Positions 31,569 to 41,352 of a stretch of DNA of 61,291 nt are shown in pieces (position 1 is the stretch's first letter; every line of letters begins with the position of its first letter). The position numbers and the translations under genes are program-made. The notes beneath the pieces are model-generated. The model ran no database searches, was not told where the DNA came from, and worked only from the letters and a program-made list of their open reading frames with translations. The stretch lies in NCBI RefSeq assembly GCF_001038425.2, contig NZ_LDPV02000007.1:1-61291 (forward strand), given 5' to 3'. The DNA comes from Ornithinibacillus contaminans. GTDB lineage: Bacteria > Bacillota > Bacilli > Bacillales > Amphibacillaceae.

Positions 31569-31701
31569 CGGTAGATCCTCCTGTCTGGTTAACCTGCCCT
31601 TATGACTTATGTGTATGGTTATGTCTTCGTAAAAATATCCTTCACTTTAAAATGATAACGATTCCATTTTTCTGAATAATATAAACTAAATTTCTTCTTC
31701 T

Positions 31702-31731
31702 ACTATAAAATATGAATGACCATTCAGTCAA
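31702..31731 (-). promoter_or_regulatory. fadF promoter with FadR-like operator
   Basis: On the minus strand TTGACT (31726-31731) and TATAGT (31702-31707) form a sigma-A promoter with an 18-base spacer. The palindrome TGAATGACCATTCAGTCA at 31713-31730 lies across the -35 and spacer and agrees at 16 of 18 positions with the consensus I recall for the B. subtilis fatty-acid repressor FadR, TGAATGAMTANTCATTCA. Binding would block polymerase, so the cluster is probably induced by acyl-CoA. Confidence 0.8.
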
Positions 31732-31788
31732 CCTGTTTTTTATGGATATGATCTAAGATGTAATACGATACCAAGTCTATTGAACAAA

Positions 31789-31925
31789 AAAGAAGCCAAG
31801 ACAATAGTATCCGAGTAAGATAAAATCGGACGTTGATTCACCTATACCGCTCTCGGAATAAACTTCGCGGATCGGCTGCATTGTTCGATGCTTATCTTCT
31901 CTTTTTACTTTTTGTCCTGGCTTCG
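31789..31925. repeat. Dispersed inverted-repeat element, copy 4 (diverged), argS terminator
   Basis: AGAAGCCAAGACAA at the left and TTGTCCTGGCTTC at the right are inverted repeats, with CCGCTCTCGGAATAAACTTCG inside a shortened 137-bp body. On the minus strand the closing stem is followed by a T-run, so it can terminate argS, which stops 11 bases away. The rest of the 31569-31936 gap holds the fadF promoter. Confidence 0.75.
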
Positions 31926-31936
31926 TTCGTTACATA

Positions 31937-33607
31937 TTACATTTTTTCTGGTGCGGATACGCCCATTAATTTCAATCCATTTGCTAATGTAATTCGAACA
32001 GCTTTCATTAAAGCAATTCTTGCATTTGTTAGTTCTAGATTATCGGTATCCAGTACTTTTTCAGCATTGTAGAAGCTGTGTAGTAAGGATGCTAATTCAA
32101 ACACATATTGGGTGATGCGATGTGGTGCATGCTTGTCAGCTGCATCTGCAATCACCTGTGGGAATTCTCCCATTTTCTTCAGTAAATCCAGCTCTTTATC
32201 AGCGGATAATAAGGATGAATCAAACGTTTGTTTAATATCAATTCCCTTGCTTTCCGCTTGTTTTAACATTGTACAAATACGTGCATGTGCATATTGTACA
32301 TAAAACACTGGGTTGTCATTTGATTGAGAACGTGCCAATTCTACATCAAAGTCAAGCTGTGAGTCATTGGAACGGGCAACAAAGAAGTAACGAACGGCAT
32401 CGATACCGACTTCATCCATCAGCTCTCTTAGGGAGACAGCATTACCGGTACGCTTACTCATCCGCAGCTTCTCGCCCTCTTCAAATAGGTTCACCATTTG
32501 AATGATTTTCACATCTAATTTATCGGCATCATAGCCTAGTGCTTGGATAGCAGCCTTCATTCTCGGAATATAGCCATGATGGTCCGCTCCCCATACGTTA
32601 ATCAATTTATCATATCCACGGTTAAGCTTATTTTGATGATACGCAATATCTGGTGTTAAATACGTAAAAGCACCGTCATTCTTAACTAGCACACGGTCTT
32701 TATCATCACCGAAGTCAGTGGAACGGAACCATGTTGCTCCGTCCTTTTCGTAAATATAGTCGCCAGCTTTTAGCTTATTTAATACGTCTTTGATTTCATC
32801 CTTCTGATAAAGACTGCGTTCGGAAAACCAGCTATCAAAATGGACACCAAAATCATTTAAGTCCTTCTTGATTTTCCCAAGGGTAAATTCAAGACCATAT
32901 TCTTTGAAAAATGCTAAGCGTTCCTCTTCTGAAGCTTTTGCCCATTTGTCGCCATGTTCAGCGGCTAATTCCTTCCCGATGCCGACGATGTCTTGGCCGT
33001 GATAGCCATCTTCTGGCATGGCTACATCTTGACCTAATGCTTGCAAATAGCGTGCATTAACCGAAAGTGCTAAATTATCAATTTGGTTCCCGGCGTCATT
33101 AATGTAATATTCCCTATCTACCGCGTAACCTGCCGCTTCAAGAACATTACATAAGACATCTCCAAATGCTGCACCACGTGCATGACCAAGGTGTAAACTT
33201 CCAGTTGGATTAACCGATACAAACTCGACTTGGATCTTCTTCCCTTTTCCAGCGTCTGTTTTCCCGTAGTCCGTATTTGCGTCTAAAATAGTTGGAATTA
33301 AATCTGTAAGGAAATCATTTTTCATGAAAAAGTTAATAAATCCAGGTCCAGCTATTTCTACTTTTTCAATCGAAGCTTTTGTTTGATCAAGATTTGCGAC
33401 GATAGCCTCGGCAATTTGTCTAGGTGCCTTTTTCGCAACTCGTGCTAATTGCATGGCGATGTTCGTCGCAAAGTCTCCATGGGTTTTATCCTTTGGTTTT
33501 TCTAAAATGATGTCTGGAATTTCTGTTTCCGTTGCGAGCCCTGCTTGTAAGACGGCTGCGTTAATTTCTACTTTTAATGTGGTTTCTGTTTGTGCCAAGA
33601 CGTTCAT
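31937..33607 (-). CDS. argS: Arginyl-tRNA synthetase
   Basis: ArgRS charges tRNA-Arg with arginine. The 556-residue class I synthetase has an N-terminal Add-1 domain recognising the tRNA D-loop, the HIGH-type motif in [11 protein letters not shown] near 135, the KMSKS-type motif in LRMSKRTGN near 376, and a C-terminal DALR helical domain ([18 protein letters not shown]). The length matches the family. Its ATG overlaps the ywiB stop by four bases (ATGA), so the two are translationally coupled, as in B. subtilis. Confidence 0.97.
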   Translation of the reverse strand: MNVLAQTETTLKVEINAAVLQAGLATETEIPDIILEKPKDKTHGDFATNIAMQLARVAKKAPRQIAEAIVANLDQTKASIEKVEIAGPGFINFFMKNDFLTDLIPTILDANTDYGKTDAGKGKKIQVEFVSVNPTGSLHLGHARGAAFGDVLCNVLEAAGYAVDREYYINDAGNQIDNLALSVNARYLQALGQDVAMPEDGYHGQDIVGIGKELAAEHGDKWAKASEEERLAFFKEYGLEFTLGKIKKDLNDFGVHFDSWFSERSLYQKDEIKDVLNKLKAGDYIYEKDGATWFRSTDFGDDKDRVLVKNDGAFTYLTPDIAYHQNKLNRGYDKLINVWGADHHGYIPRMKAAIQALGYDADKLDVKIIQMVNLFEEGEKLRMSKRTGNAVSLRELMDEVGIDAVRYFFVARSNDSQLDFDVELARSQSNDNPVFYVQYAHARICTMLKQAESKGIDIKQTFDSSLLSADKELDLLKKMGEFPQVIADAADKHAPHRITQYVFELASLLHSFYNAEKVLDTDNLELTNARIALMKAVRITLANGLKLMGVSAPEKM

Positions 33608-34035
33608 GATTCGTCCTCCTTATTATAGGTGAGCGTTAGTTCGTGATTACGTTCATCCTGTCCGTTCAGTTTTACGGTGTATATTATATGTAGCCGTCCT
33701 TCTGTTCCATCTTCTAATGACTGGTAGCGAATTGCTTTCGTATAAGTCTCCATATGAAGATGACCATGGGGGTGGGTGTAAACATTTTCTGTTCGCTGGT
33801 TCGCCCGAAAATGTTGTGTCATCGATATGAGACCAGATCGTTTAATGGATACTTTATCCGGTTGTATGGTAATAAAGTTCTTGATAATGCCTGCATCCTC
33901 ATGCTTTTCTTCAAAGGATAGCACATCGATTGCATTCTTTTGATAATAATGTCCGAGCTGCCTAGTTGTACTTTTCTCTTGCTGCCCGTTATCTTGAATG
34001 ACAGTCTGTAATTCAATCCTCACCTGCTGTTCCAT
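33604..34035 (-). CDS. ywiB: DUF1934 family protein (YwiB)
   Basis: This is a 143-residue member of the YwiB/DUF1934 family, a small calycin-like beta-barrel of unknown function found beside argS in many Bacillales. It is made mostly of alternating strands ([50 protein letters not shown]). No catalytic residue can be named. It overlaps argS and is divergent from pbpG across a ~200-bp promoter region. Confidence 0.88.
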   Translation of the reverse strand: MEQQVRIELQTVIQDNGQQEKSTTRQLGHYYQKNAIDVLSFEEKHEDAGIIKNFITIQPDKVSIKRSGLISMTQHFRANQRTENVYTHPHGHLHMETYTKAIRYQSLEDGTEGRLHIIYTVKLNGQDERNHELTLTYNKEDES

Positions 34036-34239
34036 TCCATCGCCTGCCTAATACTTCATATTTTACTATTATAGCGACAAGTGAAGCCGTATTTCAATAG
34101 ATATATTTTCAAATTCGATGCCACTTTTCTGTATGGTACTTCGATAATAGTCAAAAGATAGAAGTTTATATCTCCGATTCTTGTCCCATAATGGTACTAT
34201 CTGACAAAATACGACAGAAGTAAATGGGGCTCAAATGAC

Positions 34240-36300
34240 ATGAATAAACCGTTCCTAATGAAAAAACTAAAACGAATTTCCCTTAAAATGTTAATTGGAT
34301 TTTCCTTGTTTGCTGTATCCTGCCTACTCCTTGTCTACCTTCTTGCCTTTGTACTCGGCCCACCTAACCTTTTACACGAACAAAATACTATTTACTATAG
34401 TGCAGACAATCAAGTGATTGGGGAAGAACACGGGAACGAAAGCAGGCACTGGATAGACTTACAGGATATGTCCCCAGCGGTTATCGACGCTACATTGCTA
34501 ACCGAGGATCAACATTTTTACGACCATCATGGGTTTGATATTAAACGAATCTTCGGCGCTATTTTAAAGGATATTAAAACCCTGTCCTTAAAAGAAGGCG
34601 CAAGCACATTAACCCAGCAATATGCCCGTAATTTATACCTTTCCTCTGAAAAAACATGGACAAGGAAACTAAAGGAAGCATTTTATACGATTCGGTTAGA
34701 GATGTTTTATTCAAAGTCGGAAATTCTAGAGGGTTACTTAAATTCCGTATATTATGGCCATGGTGCCTACGGGATTGAGGCGGCGAGCAATCACTTTTTT
34801 AATAAATCTGCTAGTGAACTAACCTTAGCAGAAGCCGCGATGCTTGCAGGTGTTCCTAAAGGACCAACCTATTACTCACCATTCAATGACTTAGAACGAG
34901 CGACAAATCGCCAGCAACAAATTTTAACGATAATGCATAAGAAGGAAGCTATATCTGATGAAGAATACAACCAGGCGAGTAGCGAAGAGCTTGCTTATGC
35001 CAAAGCAGAGGAACGAAAACCACTTCAAATCGGACCTTATTTTCAAGATACCGTTCTTTCTGAAGCTGCAAACCGGCTAGACCTTGATTCAGAATCTATA
35101 CGTTCGGGCGGCTATCAAATTTATACGACGCTTGATATCTCCATGCAGGAGCAGCTAGAAAAAAGTGTTTCCAAAACCGTAGAGCCTACGAGCGAAATGG
35201 AGGTTGGCGCTGTCGTAGTTGATCCACATGATGGGTCGATTCGCGCATTACTTGGTGGTCGTGATTACCAGAAAAGTCCGTTCAATCGCGCCATCCAAGC
35301 AAAACGAATGCCAGGATCATCGTTCAAGCCATTTTTATATTATGCTGCTTTGGAGGGTGGCTACACGGCTACAACCAAATTAATGAGCAAACCAACAAGT
35401 TTTGAAATTGAAGCCGGCAATGTATATCAGCCTAGTAATTTTAACGGATACTATGCCAACGAACCCATTACGCTAGCCCAAGCAATTGCACTGTCTGATA
35501 ATATTTACGCTGTCAAAACGAACATGTATCTCGGTACCGAAACATTGGTTGAAACAGCAAAACAATTCGGAATCACGAGTAAGCTGCCAGCTGTCCCTTC
35601 CCTTGCCCTAGGTACTGCGACGGTAACGGTTGAAGAAATGACAACAGCTTACGGCATGCTGGCAAATGGTGGCCACCAAATTAATGGACATACGATCAAA
35701 AAGATTGTCGATCGTGAAGGACGTACGGTTTATGAAAGAGATGATGCTGCGAATAAATTAACATTAGATCCACAAAAAGCGTTTATTTTAACACAGCTAA
35801 TGACAGGGATGTTCGACGAATCGTTAAACGGCTATATGTCTGTGACAGGTAGTAGTATTGCCGATAAGCTCACCCGAACTTATGCTGGAAAAACCGGTTC
35901 CACTGACTCGGATAGTTGGATGATCGGCTATAGCCCATCCCTAGTAACCGGGGTATGGACCGGATTTGATGATAATCGCACCTTCTCAGCAGCAAAAGAG
36001 CGTTCCTATTCCAAAGAAATTTGGGCTGATTTCATGGAGCAAGCCCATCAGGATCACCCTGCTGAACATTTCAAAACCCCATCAGGTCTCGTCGCCATTC
36101 CAATTGATCCAACAACCGGTGCACGCGCAACACCACAGTGCCCGACAAGCACCGTTATGTTTTTCGAAAAAGGAACCGAGCCCAAGTACCATTGCTCTGA
36201 GCACTATTTCGGTAATGACAAGGATGAAGCTGGTGATGGTGATGATAAAGATAAGAATGAAGGATTGTTCGAGCGGTGGTTCCGCGTGTTTTTTGATTGA
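34240..36300 (+). CDS. pbpG: Class A penicillin-binding protein (PbpG/PBP1A-like)
   Basis: This bifunctional peptidoglycan synthase has 686 residues. It has an N-terminal membrane anchor, then a GT51 transglycosylase with the catalytic Glu in LLTEDQHFYDHHGFD near 93 and GASTLTQQYARNLY. The transpeptidase domain has SSFK (catalytic Ser, in MPGSSFKPF), SDN (ALSDNIYA) and KTG (AGKTGSTDS). It ends in a short acidic tail rich in Asp and Lys. By synteny before ywhD it is the PbpG of B. subtilis, a sporulation-stage PBP; sequence alone does not exclude a vegetative role. The ribosome-binding site is weak (GGGG). A 20-bp repeat array follows immediately. Confidence 0.92.
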   Translation: MNKPFLMKKLKRISLKMLIGFSLFAVSCLLLVYLLAFVLGPPNLLHEQNTIYYSADNQVIGEEHGNESRHWIDLQDMSPAVIDATLLTEDQHFYDHHGFDIKRIFGAILKDIKTLSLKEGASTLTQQYARNLYLSSEKTWTRKLKEAFYTIRLEMFYSKSEILEGYLNSVYYGHGAYGIEAASNHFFNKSASELTLAEAAMLAGVPKGPTYYSPFNDLERATNRQQQILTIMHKKEAISDEEYNQASSEELAYAKAEERKPLQIGPYFQDTVLSEAANRLDLDSESIRSGGYQIYTTLDISMQEQLEKSVSKTVEPTSEMEVGAVVVDPHDGSIRALLGGRDYQKSPFNRAIQAKRMPGSSFKPFLYYAALEGGYTATTKLMSKPTSFEIEAGNVYQPSNFNGYYANEPITLAQAIALSDNIYAVKTNMYLGTETLVETAKQFGITSKLPAVPSLALGTATVTVEEMTTAYGMLANGGHQINGHTIKKIVDREGRTVYERDDAANKLTLDPQKAFILTQLMTGMFDESLNGYMSVTGSSIADKLTRTYAGKTGSTDSDSWMIGYSPSLVTGVWTGFDDNRTFSAAKERSYSKEIWADFMEQAHQDHPAEHFKTPSGLVAIPIDPTTGARATPQCPTSTVMFFEKGTEPKYHCSEHYFGNDKDEAGDGDDKDKNEGLFERWFRVFFD

Positions 36301-36328
36301 GGGGTGATGGCTGGGGGATGTTTTTGAA

Positions 36329-36645
36329 TTCGGGCGATGTTTCTGGCTTTCGGGCGATATTCCGGGACTTCGAGCGATGTTTCTGGCTTTCGGGCGACAT
36401 TCCGGGACTTCGGGCGATACTTCAGGATTTCGAGCGATATTCTGGCCGTTCAGGCGATACTTCAGGATTTCGAGCGATATTCTGGCCGTTCGGGCGATAC
36501 TTCAGGATTTCGAGCGATATTCTGGCCGTTCGGGCGATACTTCAGGATTTCGAGCGATATTCTGGCCATTCGGGCGATACTTCAGGATTTCGAGCGATAT
36601 TCTGGCCATTCGGGCGATACTTCCCGTTTTCAAGCGATGTTCGCT
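36329..36645 (+). repeat. 20-bp phased TTCGGGCGAT array (array C)
   Basis: TTCGGGCGAT or TTCGAGCGAT cores start at 36329 and then every 20 bp exactly (36349, 36369 and so on) to 36629, sixteen units. From about 36409 the sequence is also a 40-bp higher-order repeat alternating TTCGGGCGATACTTCAGGAT and TTCGAGCGATATTCTGGCC(G), several copies nearly identical, so part of it expanded recently. The array starts 30 bp after the pbpG stop. A strict 20-bp period is not a multiple of three, so overlapping open frames here are by-products of the repeat. Confidence 0.93.
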
Positions 36646-36715
36646 GCTGATGCGATCCCAAAAAAAGAACCAATTTAAAAAAATGCCATTCAGCGCAACC
36701 CCAAACGGTTGCTAC

Positions 36716-36769
36716 AAAAGAAGCCGACGTACTGCAAGTGTCCAGCTTGCGGTCGTCGGCTTCTTTTTT
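36716..36769. terminator. Bidirectional terminator between pbpG and ywhD
   Basis: AAAAGAAGCCGACG pairs perfectly with CGTCGGCTTCTTTT, with an inner GCAAG/CTTGC stem, and T-runs on both strands. It is separated from pbpG by the repeat array. Bases 36770-36962 contain a further dyad GGGTCA (36912)/TGACCC (36940) without T-runs and nothing else. Confidence 0.88.
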
Positions 36770-36962
36770 GTCCTAGTAATACATGAGTTAGCCCATGTAC
36801 TAAATAGTTTACAAATTTATGAACTAAAGTACAACATTTTCTCGAAAGTTTCATGATTCGGTCACAAAATGTTCACTTTTTAAAATTGTATCGTGTAAAT
36901 TTCTATTATGGGTCAACTTGTAGGACAGGTGCAGTTCTATGACCCAGGCATCAATCGAACCC

Positions 36963-37478
36963 TTACCCTAATGCAACCTTCAACTCATCGCTTGAGTTAT
37001 TCCACATGTCAGGGTTGAATTCTTTTAAATAATCACCTAACAGCTTTTTGGAGTGGTCATCCATATGGTCGACGATGATGTGACCTTTCAATGATTTCTC
37101 CATGTGTTTGACATGCTCGGCCATTGATTTATATGCTAGCTTGATGGATCGATCAACTAGGATTTCACACCCTGCTACACCGGCATAGTATGGACCATTT
37201 TCATTTCGTTCCACATTTACCCAGACTATCCAGTATAGTTTGCCGTTTGGCACTAATGATTTGTCTGGTTGGAATTTCACACGGCGTTCCACATCACTTC
37301 TTGCATGCATGGCACCCATATCCACATACGCTTTATTTTCAGATGGATCCACGATTACTGATGACATATTTTCAAGACTTATTGCTCCAACACCATAGCC
37401 GCCATGGCCATCATTGGAATCGTCTTTTATAATGGTAAATGCATTTTTCTTCTTATCTGAAGATTGTTCTCCACTCAT
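36963..37478 (-). CDS. ywhD: YwhD family protein
   Basis: This is a 171-residue protein of the YwhD family, conserved in Bacillales with no established function. The core reads FTIIKDDSNDGHGGYGVGAISLENMSSVIVDP near the start, then VKFQPDKSLVP, LYWIVWVNVERNENGPYYAG and a helical C-terminus. No signal peptide or membrane segment is seen. ATG 37478 follows AAAGGAGG; the frame opens 21 codons earlier without support. It lies convergent to pbpG and next to ywgA. Confidence 0.9.
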   Translation of the reverse strand: MSGEQSSDKKKNAFTIIKDDSNDGHGGYGVGAISLENMSSVIVDPSENKAYVDMGAMHARSDVERRVKFQPDKSLVPNGKLYWIVWVNVERNENGPYYAGVAGCEILVDRSIKLAYKSMAEHVKHMEKSLKGHIIVDHMDDHSKKLLGDYLKEFNPDMWNNSSDELKVALG

Positions 37479-37568
37479 GAGCCAGCCTCCTTTTTTAACT
37501 ATCTTGTTTCTCATTTTAGCATAGCCCTTGAACCGATTCACGTATCGGAACTACTGGCAAAAACTAGC

Positions 37569-38069
37569 TTAATTTATGACACTCAGTTCTTCAATTAGCT
37601 TCCATGCCTCAGCCATTTCTTCGTCGCTATATTTTTGTTTTGGCTTAACGGTATGAACTTTTCTTTCCACTTCCTGCTTCGGTAAATCCTTGAAATAAAG
37701 AATGGTCGATACTAGTTCTAAGAATCGAGCGCTTTTTCCTTGCAGTTGCTTGATGCTTTCTGAGCAGTTCGGTATGTCTAGCGGAAATTGCTTTAGAAAT
37801 TCTTGCCCATCAGTAGTTAAGGAATAATGATACCTGTAATAATTGCTTTTATCCTCTTTTTCTTCCTGAATGAACCCGAGATTACACAATTCTTCTATGC
37901 GTAAGGACAGTTCTTCTGAGTATGGTCCGTAAAAATGGAACTGGAATTTCTGCTCAAACGGAATTCCGAATGACTGTAAAATATAGATCATTTTTTGTAG
38001 TTTTTTTCGTCCGGTCACCTGTTTTGCTTCAGAAAAAAACTGCAATAATTTCGCATGATTATCGAGCAT
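37569..38069 (-). CDS. ywgA: YwgA family protein
   Basis: This is a 166-residue protein of the YwgA family, predicted to be helical with a winged-helix-like central part (FHFYGPYSEELSLRIEELCNLGFIQ, then YRYHYSLTTDGQEFL). Its function is unknown. Its ATG overlaps the ywfO stop as TGATG and AAGGAG lies eight bases upstream, so it is translationally coupled to the HD phosphohydrolase. The pairing is conserved in Bacillus and suggests a shared role. Confidence 0.88.
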   Translation of the reverse strand: MLDNHAKLLQFFSEAKQVTGRKKLQKMIYILQSFGIPFEQKFQFHFYGPYSEELSLRIEELCNLGFIQEEKEDKSNYYRYHYSLTTDGQEFLKQFPLDIPNCSESIKQLQGKSARFLELVSTILYFKDLPKQEVERKVHTVKPKQKYSDEEMAEAWKLIEELSVIN

Positions 38070-39373
38070 CACGACATCTCCTTGCTGTATAAAATATCGG
38101 TAATTTCTTGTACGATGGCTTTATCTTTAATGGCCAATAGTAGGTCTTTCGGGAAATATAATTTATGATCCGTTCGTTTTTTTCCAGAGATTGCTTCTAC
38201 TATATCGGAATGTCTGGATAATTCTTTAAGTGTTTCATTTTGCAATAACAAGTGAATTGGTAATCGCTCTTCTTCCTCGCCTGGACGGTAAAAGTCATAT
38301 GGTAAATCGGATGACGAGTCCACGACCAGATAGTAATCTGGGTCAATTCCAGCATCTTTAAATAGCTGATAGAGCTTCATCCAATCGTTCATTTGCTTGT
38401 TCGGATTGAATTCAACGTATTTGAACAAGCGACGGTTCATGAAACGTTCACACAGGTCGCGTAAAATTTCATCGTCTTCCTCCTGCCATAGCTGGAAATA
38501 GTAATGAACAATGGATTCATCCAGCTTCAAGTATTCCGCTAACGACACATTCCCAGAAAAGAACGATAGGAAATGTAATGGCTGTAGTTTAAAGGCATAA
38601 TCCGATTCATACAGATATTTTGCTCGGTGAAGTATTTTCGTTAAGATTACTTCGGCACTTCTTGTTACCGGATGAAAATAGACTTGCCAGTACATTTGAT
38701 AGCGGCTCATGATGTAATCCTCTACGGCATGCATACCAGATGATTTAATCACTACTTGATCCTCAATTGGGCGCATTACTCGTAGTATACGTTCCATATC
38801 AAAGTGACCATAGCTAACACCAGTAAAATATGCATCACGCTGCAAGTAATCCATACGATCCGCATCGATTTGACTAGATATGAGACTGACTACCAATTTA
38901 TCGGAATACGTCTTGGCAATTACATCAGCAACATCCTGCGCAAAGCCTGGTTGTACACGTTCTAAAATTTTATTCACATATGTATCTCCCAAAATAATCT
39001 GTTGGGTAAAATGCTCATGGTCTAGTTTAAATACTTTCTCAAACGAATGGGAAAATGGACCATGGCCTAAGTCATGCAACAGTGCTGCACAAAGACACAG
39101 GAGGCGGTAATCATTATTCCAATGTGCTCTGTCTTGAAAATTATAGATTATACGACGGACGATCTCATACACACCTAAGGAATGATTAAACCGACTATGC
39201 TCTGCACCATGGAAGGTAATATTTGTCGTTCCTAGCTGCTTAATTCTACGGAGACGTTGAAATTCAGGAGTTGCGATCAAATCCCAAATGACACGGTCAC
39301 GTACATGGACATACCGATGGACGGGGTCCTTAAATACCTTTTCCTCATGGAGCTGTTCATCTTTATATGACAC
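38069..39373 (-). CDS. ywfO: HD-domain phosphohydrolase (YwfO), probable dNTP triphosphohydrolase
   Basis: This is a 434-residue HD-superfamily protein related to dGTPase and SAMHD1. The metal-binding residues are seen in HSRFNHSLGVYEIV near residue 58 and LLHDLGHGPFSHSFE near 100, with DADRMDYLQRDAYFTG near 180 completing the H...HD...D set. Homologues in Firmicutes are dNTP triphosphohydrolases; this activity is inferred. It starts at GTG 39373 with a weak ribosome-binding site and is divergent from lipL. Confidence 0.93.
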   Translation of the reverse strand: MSYKDEQLHEEKVFKDPVHRYVHVRDRVIWDLIATPEFQRLRRIKQLGTTNITFHGAEHSRFNHSLGVYEIVRRIIYNFQDRAHWNNDYRLLCLCAALLHDLGHGPFSHSFEKVFKLDHEHFTQQIILGDTYVNKILERVQPGFAQDVADVIAKTYSDKLVVSLISSQIDADRMDYLQRDAYFTGVSYGHFDMERILRVMRPIEDQVVIKSSGMHAVEDYIMSRYQMYWQVYFHPVTRSAEVILTKILHRAKYLYESDYAFKLQPLHFLSFFSGNVSLAEYLKLDESIVHYYFQLWQEEDDEILRDLCERFMNRRLFKYVEFNPNKQMNDWMKLYQLFKDAGIDPDYYLVVDSSSDLPYDFYRPGEEEERLPIHLLLQNETLKELSRHSDIVEAISGKKRTDHKLYFPKDLLLAIKDKAIVQEITDILYSKEMS

Positions 39374-39473
39374 TATCTTTCAACTCGTTTCTCTACGGCG
39401 ATTTTGTTATTATTATATAATAGATACACAGGCGAAAAAAGTAATATTTCGGAAGTTTATGAAGGAGATTAGC

Positions 39474-40325
39474 ATGAAGACCTGGAAAGAAACCATACAC
39501 CATACGACATTTCGATACATCGACCATACAGAGAAAAACATTTTTCACCATGTAGCAAATACAGCACTCACCTCGTTTGCCATTGACGATGCACTTACAA
39601 CCTCGGTTAGCAATAACGAGTCTCCGCCTACCATTCGATTATGGGTTCATCCCAAGACGATTGTGCTCGGGATACCAGATGCTAGGCTACCCTACTTAGG
39701 AGAAGGAGTTACGCTATTAGCTGAGCATGGGTATCAGGCTGTGGTTCGCAATTCTGGTGGCTTAGCGGTTGCATTAGATGAGGGTGTCCTCAATCTATCA
39801 CTTGTCCTTCCTGGGGTGAAGCATTTATCGATTCATGAATGCTATGAGGCGATGGTTAGCTTTGTTCAATATATGTTACGGGATATAACACAGGAGATTA
39901 AGGCATATGAAATCGTTGAATCCTATTGTCCTGGCGATTATGACCTTAGTATTAACGGGAAAAAATTTGCCGGTATCTCGCAACGACGTGTTCGAGATGG
40001 TGCCGCGATTCAAATTTATCTGGATGTGGAAGGAAATAGTGCACAACGAGCATCACTTATCCGTCAGTTTTATGAGCTAAGCCTAAAAGGTGAAGCAACA
40101 AAATTTTCATACCCGAGCGTGAATCCCGAAGTAATGGGTTCCTTGTCAGATCTTACCGGTGTGCACCTGACAGTTACTGACATGAAGGCTCGTACCCTAA
40201 AAGCAATGCAGGAATTAGGAGATGTTGTCGAGGTTGATTTCACTGCCGCCGAATTGACTGAGTTTGAAAGTCGGTATGAGCAGATGGTAAAACGAAATGA
40301 AAAAATAGCACTGCTACTGAAGTAA
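39474..40325 (+). CDS. lipL: Octanoyl-[GcvH]:protein N-octanoyltransferase LipL
   Basis: LipL moves octanoyl groups from GcvH to E2 subunits such as PDH E2, completing lipoate assembly in Bacillales. The 283-residue protein has the LplA/LipB-like fold with VVRNSGGLAVALDEGVLNLSL near 85 and the catalytic cysteine in IVESYCPGDYDLSINGKKFAG near 152. GAAGGAG seven bases upstream supports ATG 39474; the frame is open 62 codons earlier inside the divergent ywfO. Position next to pta matches B. subtilis ywfL. Confidence 0.94.
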   Translation: MKTWKETIHHTTFRYIDHTEKNIFHHVANTALTSFAIDDALTTSVSNNESPPTIRLWVHPKTIVLGIPDARLPYLGEGVTLLAEHGYQAVVRNSGGLAVALDEGVLNLSLVLPGVKHLSIHECYEAMVSFVQYMLRDITQEIKAYEIVESYCPGDYDLSINGKKFAGISQRRVRDGAAIQIYLDVEGNSAQRASLIRQFYELSLKGEATKFSYPSVNPEVMGSLSDLTGVHLTVTDMKARTLKAMQELGDVVEVDFTAAELTEFESRYEQMVKRNEKIALLLK

Positions 40326-40326
40326 T

Positions 40327-40371
40327 AAAAAAGCTAATAACGGGGGCGAATTCCACGTTATTAGCTTTTTC
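40327..40371. terminator. Bidirectional terminator between lipL and pta
   Basis: AAAAAGCTAATAACG pairs with CGTTATTAGCTTTTT, with T-runs on both strands. It lies directly between the two convergent stop codons. Confidence 0.9.
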
Positions 40372-40377
40372 CTATTA

Positions 40378-41352
40378 TTATTGTACTGCTTGTGCAGCTG
40401 TGATTAATGCTAAGTTGTAAACATCCTCTGCGCTACAACCGCGAGATAGATCGTTAACTGGCATGTTCAAGCCTTGTAGGATTGGTCCAACCGCTTCAAA
40501 GCCACCTAGACGCTGGGCAATTTTATAGCCAATATTCCCTGCTTCTAGACTAGGGAAAACAAAGACATTCGCATCCCCTTGGATTACTGCACCAGGAGCT
40601 TTTTTAGCTGCTACACTTGGTACAATTGCAGCATCAAATTGGAATTCTCCATCAATAACTAGTGATGCATCTTTTTCTTTGGCAATGGCTAGTGCCTCCA
40701 CAACTTTTTCCGTTTCCTCGGATTTCGCTGAACCTTTAGTAGAAAAGCTTAGCATGGCAACTCGCGGATCTACTCCAAATAGTTTTGCTGTAGCCGCTGA
40801 CTCTACTGCGATTTCCGCTAAGTCATTGCTATCAGGTGCAATATTGATGGCGCAATCGGCAAATACGTATTTTTCATTGTCGCGAACCATGATAAATACG
40901 CCAGAAGTTTTCTTCACGCCTTCTTTTGTTTTAATGATTTGCAATGCCGGACGTACGGTGTCAGCAGTTGAATGTGCTGCCCCACTTACAAGACCGTCTG
41001 CTTCATTCATGTAAACAAGCATCGTACCGAAGTAGTTTTCATCTAGTAGAATTTTGCGTGCCGCTTCTTCTGTTGCTTTCCCTTTACGGCGTTCCACAAA
41101 TTTCTGTACCATCTCATCAAATTTTTCATAGTTTTGTGGATCAAGTACGGAAATCGAGCTGATATCAACCTTCAGTTCATCCGCCTTTTTCTGAACAGCT
41201 TCCTTATTACCGACTAAAATCGGCTTCAAAACGCCTTCACTACTTAGGCGACTTGCTGCTGTTAAAACACGCTCATCTAAGCCTTCCGGGAATACGATAG
41301 CTGCATTCTTACCGTTAACCTGAGCTTTTACCTCATCAAATAAATTACTCAT
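40378..41352 (-). CDS. pta: Phosphate acetyltransferase
   Basis: Pta interconverts acetyl-CoA and acetyl phosphate in overflow metabolism. The 324-residue protein is the short single-domain form of Bacillus, opening with AAIVFPEGLDERVLTAASRL. It has LVSGAAHSTADTVRPALQII near 124, GVFIMVRDNEKYVFADCAINIAP near 150 and GDANVFVFPSLEAGNIGYKI near 272. GGAGG eight bases before the ATG supports the start. The upstream gap to hemQ (41353-41646) holds the divergent promoters; no clear operator is visible. Confidence 0.97.
   Translation of the reverse strand: MSNLFDEVKAQVNGKNAAIVFPEGLDERVLTAASRLSSEGVLKPILVGNKEAVQKKADELKVDISSISVLDPQNYEKFDEMVQKFVERRKGKATEEAARKILLDENYFGTMLVYMNEADGLVSGAAHSTADTVRPALQIIKTKEGVKKTSGVFIMVRDNEKYVFADCAINIAPDSNDLAEIAVESAATAKLFGVDPRVAMLSFSTKGSAKSEETEKVVEALAIAKEKDASLVIDGEFQFDAAIVPSVAAKKAPGAVIQGDANVFVFPSLEAGNIGYKIAQRLGGFEAVGPILQGLNMPVNDLSRGCSAEDVYNLALITAAQAVQ

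Noticed and set aside
36329-36645. CRISPR array
   Set aside because: The conserved part is only 7-10 bp and the variable part 10-14 bp, spacers in array C are repeated, the total period is 20 bp, and no cas gene is in the window.
36297-36856. Several overlapping plus-strand open frames of 113-159 codons after pbpG
   Set aside because: All read the same 20-bp tandem repeat in different frames, giving periodic peptides with no ribosome-binding site; the frames are open only because the repeat unit lacks stops.
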